A stretch of 64,000 nucleotides of DNA from Xanthostigma xanthostigma (taxonomy: Eukaryota > Arthropoda > Insecta > Raphidioptera > Raphidiidae): positions 7,130,001 to 7,194,000 of the forward strand of contig OY754464.1 in NCBI GenBank assembly GCA_963575645.1, read 5' to 3'. The translations under genes were made by a program, and so were the position numbers. The notes under the pieces are model-generated. The model saw only the letters and a program-made list of their open reading frames with translations. It was not told the origin of the DNA and made no database searches. Below, one piece after another: positions 56,394 to 64,000 of this stretch. Position 1 is the stretch's first letter. Each line of letters begins with the position of its first letter.

Positions 56394-56709
56394 AGGGCAG
56401 AGTCGTATTTGGAAATTTTAATTTATAAAACGAATTTTAAATTTAAAACTCACATTTTCATGAAGATTGAAAACCATCGCTTTTTTTGATAAAGGGGTAT
56501 GCGAATTGTCTCGCAGTAAAACGGGAAGGGGCAAATGTGGAGTTTTTAAAAAAACAATTCCGGGGTGAACGATAAACGGGTATGCGAATTGTAATTCTGG
56601 GGTGAACGATAAAGGGGTATGCGAATTGTCTCGCAGTGAAACGGGAAGGGGCAAATGTTGAGTTTTTAAAAAAACAAATCCGGGGTATGCGAATCTAAAT
56701 ACGACCCTG
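56394..56709. repeat. GGGGTATGCGAATTG tandem repeat block
   Basis: Several ~83-bp-type units with GAAACGGGAAGGGGCAAATG and GGGTGAACGATAAA, bounded by CAGGGCAGAGTCGTATTT and AAATACGACCCTG. Same unit as at 59815-60150. Frames here are repeat translations. Confidence 0.85.
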
Positions 56710-57519
56710 CTTCCATAACACATTCGAAAGCTGCATACAAAGTGAGATAGTTATACAATAATTCTACACCAGTTGCTATGACGTGTATTTGTGATTTTTG
56801 ATTGGTTAGATTCAAAAAATGACAGTGAAAGACGAAAAGTAGTTCCATTTTTTTTCACGTATTTTTGAGGAAATTTGTGAATAATCCGCAAAGTTTTTTT
56901 TTTTTGAACGTCAAAATTTAGCGTTTTCTATGACTTAAAAAAAAAATTTCAAAATTTGGGTGCATAGTGTTATCGTACTGGACCCAAGAAATAGTGTTAA
57001 AGATATTATATAATAGTGAAATAATTAAATAGTGTATCTTCACAGAAAATCATTTGAATTTATTAAAGATAATTCTTGAAAACTGTATAAACATTTCTCA
57101 ATTTATTAATACATCTAATATGGTTCTCTGTACTGATTTTTGACCCGAGTTTGGGTTTTACGCTTTTGGTATGCCTCGAGTTTAGGCTTCAAAGCGTTTC
57201 TTCGTTATTTTTTTGGGAAATTAATCACTGAACATTTTTTAGAACGATGTTTAAGAATGGCGAATATAATAAAATTGATAATAAAAAATATTTGTTATTG
57301 TTTTGTTTCTATACGATTTATCTTTTTATGAAGGAAAATTTTAGTAGTCACACATTTTTGAATATCTAAGTGAAGCTATGTAATTATGGACCCATATGGC
57401 GATAGTTGAGATAAATCAATTACCTAGCAGTAGTGGTTAAGATAACAGACCGATAACGCCGCAGGTCTAGTTTATCGGCTGTTAAGCCATTGTCACACGA
57501 ATCGACTATTAATGGCTAA
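56710..57519. other. AT-rich intron, no gene
   Basis: Nothing recognised. Confidence 0.4.
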
Positions 57520-58206
57520 GAGCTGGCTACGGAGAAAATGGGTGACTCGGTGCAGAGCTGAAAATTTGCAGAATAATAGGAAATAGTATAAGTAAGTAGG
57601 GGAAAAATTGCCAGAAGGCTAGGCGGAAGATAAAGAGCCGCCAGAAAGCGCTAATGTTGCGAAAAATCAGTGCACTTCTGGCAATTTCTATACTTATTCT
57701 GTAATTCAAAACTAGATTATATATTATACAACATTATATAGTTATAAGGGCATACTGAAAAATCAATACATTCGACAATTATTCAAAATTATTAATGACA
57801 TTTTGATAGAAATAAAATTAATCGTCATATATTTTCATTAATAAAATTACGTTGTTATAACAACGTAATTTTATTAATTAATTTAATTTTATTTCTATCA
57901 AAATGTCATTAATAATTTTGAATATTTGTCGAATGTAATTATTATATCATGTTTGAATTTTCAGTATGTCCTTATAACTATATAATGTATAATATATATA
58001 ATATATAATCTAGTTTTGAATTACAGAATAAGTATAGAAATTGCCAGAAGTGCACTGATTTTTCGCAACATTAGCGCCTTCTGGCGGCTCTTTATCTTCC
58101 GCCTAGCCCTCTGGCAATTTTTTCCTACTTACTTGTACTATCTCCTATTATTCTGCAAATTTTCAGCTCTGTATACCGAGTCACCCATTTTCTCCGTAGC
58201 CAGCTC
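57520..58206. repeat. ~690-bp palindrome with zero spacer
   Basis: Left arm 57520-57857 and right arm 57858-58206 meet at ACGTTGTTATAACAACGT without a loop. The arms are nearly identical, apart from small indels such as a GTATA insertion near the right end. The outermost GAGCTGGCTACGGAGAAAAT also occurs in the Helitron B units at 10.2-10.7 kb. Confidence 0.92.
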
Positions 58207-58216
58207 TCCGTCTATA

Positions 58217-58631
58217 AGGCTGGATTTGCGCTAAATTTGACTACTAGCTTCCTAGCGCTGGTTTTCTCAATTGATTTTATGGGCTCGCTTCACACGAGAC
58301 GTCTTTTCAAGCATGTTCTGGTGCGCGCGCAGTGACAGTTCAAATATAAACACAGAGCAAAACGTGTCTGTAGTCTGACTGAGCAGAATGACGTCATGTT
58401 GGTTTGTGGGCGTTTGTTCATGTCGTCCACGTGACAAGATACTGTTTTCTGATTGGCTCTTGCTCAGAGCAAGCAGAGGACCTGTAGCAAGAAAAATAGT
58501 CCCTGTTCTAATTTTAAAATCTATCTTGTGAGCTAGCAGGCGAGCCCGCAGTGACGTCATTTCCAGCCTCGTACCCAGCCTGCCGGCCAGCAGAAGTCAA
58601 GCAGTGTTTTCAGCCTCGTGTGTAGCGGCCT
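58217..58631. mobile_element. Harbinger-type MITE family H, copy 6
   Basis: Left flank ATA, right flank TTA (58632-58634). Ends AGGCTGGATTTGC... and CTCGTGTGTAGCGGCCT. Two TGACGTCA sites near 58388 and 58552. It ends ~300 bp before exon 2. Confidence 0.87.
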
Positions 58632-58744
58632 TTACGCTATAATAGCTATAATATATTTTGTCAATACGTGAAAAGATTAAAATGCCGTAAACAGGCTGCA
58701 ATATAATTTAAATTTTAAAAGTAGCTGTTTTGATTTTTACAACC

Positions 58745-58815
58745 ACTGTAATCAGGGCCGTAATTAGCTTTTTGGGGCCCTGGGCAAGACCTCATCCCAG
58801 CCCCCCTCCTACATT
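58745..58815. repeat. hAT-type terminus fragment
   Basis: CAGGGCCGTAATTAGC with GGGGCCCTGGGCAAG is typical of one hAT end. The partner end is not seen. Confidence 0.4.
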
Positions 58816-58930
58816 AAATTTTATGAATTAAATAAAGCTACTTATTTCCCCAAAATAATAGTTTTAATCGGTAATACAACCAGAAAAATAATTTGTAATA
58901 AAATATTAATTAATTTATTCTTTGTTTCAG

Positions 58931-58973
58931 GAGCTGGAGAATCGGGGAAAAGTACCATAGTAAAACAAATGAA
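58931..58973 (+). CDS. Galphao: G-protein alpha subunit Go class, exon 2 (P-loop)
   Basis: 43-nt exon between acceptor TTTGTTTCAG and donor AA|GTAAGT (58974). It starts in phase 1, joins the split Gly of either first exon, and reads (G)AGESGKSTIVKQM(K). This is the G1/P-loop (GxGESGKS), which binds the nucleotide phosphates. The Lys and the following Ser (Mg2+ ligand) are intact, so the GTPase start is functional. A 43-nt second exon with these borders is the usual structure in Gi/Go-class genes. Exon 3 must lie beyond 64000. Confidence 0.96.
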
Positions 58974-59308
58974 GTAAGTTTTTTCCCTGTATTTGCATTA
59001 TTTTAGAAATATAAAGTGACCGTCGAATGTTTGATCATTTTTAGTTTTGTTTAGCGACTGTTCCTCCTGTAATTTTTGTTAGTGACTTGTTGAAATGTCA
59101 CGGAAGTGATGTAAAGCTCTACTTTTAGCTATATTTCATTCTCATTTGTAAGCTGTCAACATTTTTTGAGGTTATAATATATAGCTGTACTTTTTAATTT
59201 TTGAATAAGTCAGTCTCATTTTAAGCTTATAAATATATCGAGTTGGGAGACATCCTATCGCTGTAGAACAAATTCATTATACTTAAAAACTCTTTTTTAC
59301 TCTTTAAT
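58974..59308 (+). other. Galphao: Start of intron 2, no repeat recognised
   Basis: Donor GTAAGT followed by ordinary AT-rich sequence up to the large transposon. Confidence 0.7.
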
Positions 59309-59814
59309 TAAGGTGACCAACTATTTTTTGTTCAAAAAGAGTACACTTTGCAAGTATTTCATAGGTGAAAAAAAAGAAGAAACCAGTGGGAGTATATGAT
59401 CAAGTAATTCAAGAATTACAAGGCGCGAAATTTTACAGCATATACCCCGGTGTTTTGTTTGAAAATCGGTGTATATATTTAACGACACTTGGAGCTTAAT
59501 ATATAACTTAATTTACTTAATCTAAGAAAAAAATAACAGTTGAAAATAATGAAACACAGAAAGGAAAAAAATAATTTTAATAATTTCATGGTTCTCTATG
59601 TAATATGTTATTATGTCATGCAAAAATTAAACAAAGAACTACCTAACTAACATCTTCAGAACAAATGAACAACAGATTTTTTTTCAAAATAGTTCTGAAA
59701 TTATGAGTTTAGAAAAAAAAAATCATAACTTTCTTGTAAAAACAGATAGAAAAATAAACCGTTATGAAAACTACCCAATTATTATATAAAAACAACTTTA
59801 TATAGCATATATGC

Positions 59815-60150
59815 AGTGAAACGCGATAGGGCAGAGGTGGAGTTTTTAAAAAAATAATTCCGGGGTGAACGATAAACGGGTATGCGAATTGTAATTCCGG
59901 CGTGAACGATAAAGGGGTATGCGAATTGACTCGCACTTAAACGGGAAGGGGCAAATGTGGAGTTTTTAAAAAAACAATTCCGGGGTGAACGATAAACGGG
60001 TATGCGAATTGTCTCGCAGTGAAACGGGAAGGGGCAAATGTGGAGTTTTTAAAAACACAATTCCGGGCTGAACGATAAAGGGGTATGCGAATTGTCTCGC
60101 AGTGAAACGGGAAGGGGCAAATGTGGAGTTTTTAAAAAAACAATTCCGGG
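59815..60150. repeat. 83-bp tandem array
   Basis: GGGAAGGGGCAAATGTGGAG recurs near 59944, 60026 and 60110, with an altered first unit at 59815. Shared with 56394-56709. Confidence 0.9.
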
Positions 60151-60152
60151 GT

Positions 60153-61033
60153 AAAAAACTAAGTCCACCATCTTTAGAAGTCTGCCATATTGAATTTAGA
60201 ATGACGTCATCGTATTTTTCGAGTTGTTCTCAGCAAGCCCTTTCATTTGGTACCCATATTGTAGGAAAGCATAAAAAACTTAGTCCGCCATATTGAATTT
60301 AGAGTAACGTCACTTTTATTTCGAGTTGTTTTCAGTTAGCCCTTTTATTTGATACCCATATTGTAGGAAAGCATAAAAAACTTAGTCCGTCATCTTTAGA
60401 AGTCCGCCATATTGGATTTAGAGTGACGTCACTTTATTTTTCGAGTTATTCTCAGCAAGCCTATCATTTGATACCCATATTGTAGGAAAGCATAATAAAC
60501 TAAGTCCGCCATCTTTAGAAGTCCGCCATATTGGATTTAGACTGACGTCACTTTATTTTTTGAGTTATTCTCAGCAAGTCCTTTCATTTGACACCCATAG
60601 TGTAGGAAAGCATAATAAAATTAGTCCGCCATCTTTAGAAGTCCGCCATATTTGATTTAGAGTGACGTCACTTTATTTTTTGAGTTAGTTTCAGTAAGCC
60701 CTTTCATTTGATACCCATATTGTAGGAAAGCATAAAAAACTTAGTCCGCCATCTTTAGAAGTCCGCCATATTGGTTTTAGAGTGATGTCACTTTATTTTT
60801 CGAGTTATTCTCAGCAAGCCCTTTCATTTGATACCCATATTGTAGGAAATCATAATAAACTTAGTCCGCCATCTTTAGAAGTCCGCCATATTGGATTTAG
60901 AGTGACGTCACTTAATTTTTCGAGTTATTCTCAGCAAGCCCTTTCATTTGATACCCATATTGTAGGAAAGCATAATAAAATTAGTCCGCCATATTTAGAA
61001 GTCCGCCATATTGGATTTAGAGTGACGTCACAC
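60153..61033. repeat. 120-bp tandem array with one CRE per unit
   Basis: About eight units with TCCGCCATCTTTAGAAG, GTCCGCCATATTGG, and a TGACGTCA or one-base variant at 60202, 60305 (variant), 60424, 60543, 60663, 60783 (variant), 60903 and 61023. The frames at 60102-60296 and 60782-61039 are repeat translations. Confidence 0.93.
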
Positions 61034-61284
61034 AGCTAACCATGCATTGTCATCCAAACTAAACGTGTATACAAATTTTCATCTCAATCGGTTGAAGATA
61101 TCTGCTTCAAAATTACCGAAGGCATTCTAGTCAGTCACTTAGTAATTCAGTCGCTTACTTATTAATTTAGTCACCCAACTATTATTTTAATATCTCAAGT
61201 TATTAAAACAGTCTCTCATCATCAGTCACCAAGTTTTTTTTTATTCGATCGTTTTATAATTCCCCTATAAAAAACAACTATGGC

Positions 61285-61720
61285 ATGTATCACTTTTGCG
61301 CATGCGCCGATTTTTCCCAAAAATTATACAAAACTCTTGTAAAAATAGATCGAATAAAAAACCGTTATGAAAAGTATACCATTCTTATATACAAACGACT
61401 TTATAACTTATACCTCTTCTGCGCATGCGCCGACTTTCCCTCAAAAAAAAAACATTTTACAAAACTTTCTTGTAAAATAGAATAAAAAACTATTATTAAA
61501 AGTACACCGCTATTATTAAAAAAAAAAAAAACAACGACGACGGCATATATCTCTTGCGCATGCGCCGATTTTCCCCAAAAAATTTACAAAAATTTCTAGT
61601 AAAAATAGATAGAAGAATAAATCGTTTTAAAAACTATATTATTATTATATAAAACAACATTATAAGAGATATATTCTTTTACGCATGCGCCGATGTTCCC
61701 CAAAAACAATAGGCCACTTC
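61285..61720. repeat. ~130-bp tandem array with GCGCATGCGCCGA
   Basis: GCGCATGCGCCGA or a close variant at about 61297, 61420, 61556 and 61681, each followed by CCC(C/T)AAAAA and an AAAACTxTTGTAAAAATAGAT block. The same block is inverted near 15795. Confidence 0.85.
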
Positions 61721-61730
61721 ATATTTGCAT

Positions 61731-62440
61731 ATCAAACATCCTCCCAAAATTTGGTTTCAATCCGATCATCCGTGGTGTCAGAATGGTAAGAAATGTCAAA
61801 AGTGACGTTTGCATTGTCAAAGTATTATGTTCTAATAATTAGTTATTCAAATTATTAACTCAGAAGGCGTTGCATTTCACATATATTCGAAACGGCATCC
61901 GTTTTTGAACAAATGCTATCTTTTAATTTCATTATTGTAATAAATAATATTATCGACCAATTTTATTTGAAGACAGAACATACGCAATTTTTAAATTGCC
62001 ATGTTAAGCCGTGCAACAGAGAGAGATAACCGAAAGATGTTTGCCATCGGTTATATCAAATTGAATTTATTTCTATATAAATGTGTATAAAAAAACTGTT
62101 TGGGCATTTTCTGTTGTACGAAACTTATGTAAAATTTTCTCCTCTTTCGTTTAAGACAGGTTTCGAGCCGATCCGATTTAAAATGAGCGAGCTATAAGCA
62201 AAAAACTTCGTTTTTCCTAAATTTCTCCCCTCTGGGGCCAAAATTCAAAAATCGGGCGACGTTAGGATCTAAGTTACCCGGAGACGAATCGATCAAAAAA
62301 AAGTTTTTTAAAATCGGTTAAGGCGTTTAGGCTGTACGCGTGACACAAAAAAGTGGGACGTACAGATTCACAGATTCACAGACGTACAGACAAAGCGAGT
62401 ACATATAGGCGCTTTAGCTTACGCTATTCGCGCCTAAAAA
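61731..62440. repeat. Dispersed repeat also found at 23265-23700
   Basis: Shares CTCCCAAAATTTGGTTTCAA, GAAATGTCAAAAGTGACGTT and TCTCCTCTTTCGTTTAAGAC with the 23-kb locus. The 3' part runs to GCGCTTTAGCTTACGC. Confidence 0.75.
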
Positions 62441-62874
62441 CGTACATACTACGCATGCGTCAAGACTGTCAAGCATGCCGTACATACTGCACATCAAAGA
62501 TCAGCCTGGGGATTACGTACACAAAATATATTGGAGAGATAGATATATCCATCTCTTTTCACAAATGTAATTTTGACGTTGTTAGAAAAAGAGGTCTGTA
62601 GTATCTATCTCTAGAGGTGCATAATACGGCCTCTCAGTTGTGTCGGAAACGGCAGCCATATGTGCGCGCGAAATTCAAATCACTGTCAAACTCGTGTCTG
62701 GTGTTTGCCCTGTCCTCTGACGTGCCGGAAACGGCAAGCAATAAGCGCGCGTGAAATTCAAATCACTGTCAAAATAATTTTAAATATTTAATTAATAAAA
62801 TTGAAATAAAATAATCTAAAAAAATGTTTTAGAAATACAAATGAGTATAAAATTATACAAATCAGTACTTTCAC

Positions 62875-63055
62875 CAGTGGCGGATCCACGGGGGGGGGGG
62901 GTTTCGGGTTCAAACCCCCCCCTTCCAGAGAATCAAAAATCCCAAATTAAAATCTTACTGGGCAATAAAAAAAAGCTTTTCATGTTTTTCATGAATTCTC
63001 CGGAAAAAATTTTCAAGACCCCCCCCCCCTTGCCGTAATCCTGGATTCGCCACTG
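62875..63055. mobile_element. hAT MITE, CAGTGGCGGATCC family, copy 3
   Basis: 181 bp with TSDs ACTTTCAC / ACTTTCAG (7 of 8). Nested near the right end of the 3.8-kb transposon. Confidence 0.88.
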
Positions 63056-63229
63056 ACTTTCAGAGTACAGGTTTGAAAAGAGTACGGTTTGCGAAAAAAG
63101 AGTACAAAACTCAGTAAATGAGTATAGTTGGTCACCTTACTTTAATGCACATTGCTGTAAAAGCGTTTTTCTTAAGTTTTTTTTAACTATAATATTGTAT
63201 AACAAAAATATTAGGAGCACTGTGGTTTG

Positions 63230-63353
63230 AATCTAATAAAAAATAGAGTTTAGTGTATTGCTGAAGATGAGAGCATAGCTCTCGAAATGTACATCCACTA
63301 ATAAACTTGTTGTGGTAAGAAGTAACTACTAACTATTCTCTATTTTTTATTAT
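63230..63353. mobile_element. Foldback with hammerhead-like centre, copy 7
   Basis: TAATAAAAAATAGAG / CTCTATTTTTTATTA arms enclose the motif at 63261-63295. Same layout as the Penelope-type modules. Confidence 0.6.
63261..63295 (+). ncRNA. Hammerhead-like core with strong stem II
   Basis: CTGAAGA, T, GAGAGC/GCTCTC helix with an ATA loop, GAAA, palindromic ATGTACAT (stem III), then C as cleavage base. A TG/CA pair plus TTAG/CTAA can form stem I. Confidence 0.5.
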
Positions 63354-63777
63354 AATATTGTATTCTATAAAACAAATTATTTGTGATCAACTGGATTCTT
63401 CTAATTCCCATCGACTGCGAGCAGAGATACCGTGATCTGACATTGGCACATTTTTTCGCAGCAATAAAAGTTTCTGCTTTAAATGACTTCGCCATTAAAA
63501 ACACATCTGGGATGGAGAATGGAACTCAGACAGTAGAGATAACGTTCTTATGTTCAAAACTTTCGTAGGCTGTGGCCTATATGCTATAAACGTCTATATC
63601 GATAACAATCAACTCTGAGTTTTATTTTTTACGAAACGATGGAATCGACAAAATGATAAATTCTGGTGACAGTAAAACAAAACTAAATTTTTTTTGGGAC
63701 CTATGGTTTCAAGGCCGTAGGCAGGGGGGGGTGTTTTGAGGGTTATTTGTAACCCACTGTACGTACCACTCGCTGTT

Positions 63778-63852
63778 ACTGACTGACTGACTTGACTCAC
63801 CGAGCTCGTTGTATTTATAGGCGCCGGGTAGGCTTTCCAGAATGTTCTGGAA
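63778..63852 (-). promoter_or_regulatory. Heat-shock-type core promoter on the minus strand
   Basis: TTCCAGAATGTTCTGGAA (63835-63852) is a perfect four-unit heat-shock element. On the minus strand it is followed 15 bp later by TATAAATA (63812-63819) and then by three overlapping TCAGT initiators (63778-63790) at the normal ~26-32 bp spacing. It would transcribe toward lower coordinates, antisense to the G-alpha gene. No heat-shock protein coding follows in the window. Confidence 0.65.
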
Positions 63853-64000
63853 TTTGGCAACAAAGCCATTTTTACCTATACGCATATTGTTGGAACATCA
63901 AGCCGATTGTTGTAGCCCCACAATAATCTGTGTATCATTGTCAGAATGACGAGCTGATTGTTGTAGACAACAATGTGTCTTTGAGTAGTCGATTGTTGTC

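Larger units (their letters stand above)
7050..58930 (+). other. Galphao: Intron 1 of the Go-alpha gene, about 51.9 kb
   Basis: Donor GTATGT at 7050, acceptor TTTGTTTCAG ending at 58930. It contains alternative exon 1b (36228-36345) with its own donor, so transcripts from exon 1b would use a 22.6-kb intron 36346-58930. The rest is almost wholly transposon-derived or AT-rich sequence without recognised host genes. Confidence 0.88.
59309..63139. mobile_element. 3.8-kb non-autonomous transposon packed with satellite arrays
   Basis: A perfect 16-bp terminal repeat TAAGGTGACCAACTAT / inverse, flanked by perfect 7-bp repeats CTTTAAT (59302-59308, 63140-63146). Subterminal AGAGTAC motifs occur on both sides. 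The cargo is three tandem arrays, a dispersed-repeat copy (61731-62440) and a hAT MITE. No transposase seen. Confidence 0.8.

Noticed and set aside
60153-61033. CRISPR-like array
   Set aside because: Units are ~120 bp and similar throughout, with no repeat/spacer alternation, and the DNA is eukaryotic.
60102-61039. Open frames over the satellite arrays as repeat proteins
   Set aside because: They are translations of 83- and 120-bp repeats whose unit lengths and indels do not keep a common frame.
58974-64000. Exon 3 of the G-alpha gene
   Set aside because: No frame resembling the IIHEDGFS-type segment was found. It should lie beyond the window.

Overview
The window is AT-rich animal DNA. Long introns, dense DNA transposons, Helitrons, Penelope-like and LINE retroelements, a tRNA-derived SINE and a G-protein gene closest to the insect type all point to an insect. 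A hemipteran is plausible, but the sequence alone does not settle the order.

The only host gene I can support is the 5' part of a plus-strand heterotrimeric G-protein alpha subunit gene of the Go class. It has two alternative first coding exons, 1a at 6932-7049 and 1b at 36228-36345. Both are 118 nt, both start M-G-C, and both end in phase 1 on a GT donor. A shared 43-nt exon 2 at 58931-58973 encodes the P-loop. Intron 1 is therefore about 51.9 kb from exon 1a or 22.6 kb from exon 1b. Exon 3 (the IIHEDGFS-type segment) is not seen by 64000. Exon 1a lies behind a CpG-rich region and a run of GATAAG motifs. Exon 1b lies in AT-rich sequence with an initiator-like TCAGT and in-frame upstream ATGs.

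Nearly everything else is repeats, many with readable target-site duplications (TSDs). They include: a LINE reverse transcriptase fragment (10-1254); hAT elements with 8-bp TSDs (2.8, 3.4, 5.1, 11.0, 38.5, 40.0, 45.1, 46.7 and 62.9 kb); PIF/Harbinger elements with TTA/TAA TSDs, some keeping transposase or MADF fragments (4.2, 41.8, 43.7 kb); a six-copy Harbinger-type MITE family (26.6, 33.1, 41.5, 48.6, 53.8, 58.2 kb); piggyBac-type MITEs at TTAA (48.0, 55.0 kb); Tc1/mariner-type MITEs at TA (9.4, 38.6, 55.6 kb); three Helitron families, one forming a head-to-tail array (10.2-10.8 kb) and one carrying a tRNA-Lys-like segment (16.5, 21.0 kb); Penelope-derived foldbacks with 13-14 bp TSDs, one with a GIY-YIG remnant (21.9-22.6 kb); a 439-bp SINE with a 15-bp TSD (36.9 kb); and several very long palindromes.

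Most unusual are: a recurring hammerhead-ribozyme-like motif at the tips of the Penelope-type foldbacks; a heat-shock-type promoter on the minus strand at about 63.8 kb in intron 2; a satellite array carrying a CRE (TGACGTCA) about every 120 bp inside a 3.8-kb transposon just after exon 2; and a general excess of TGACGTCA across the locus.
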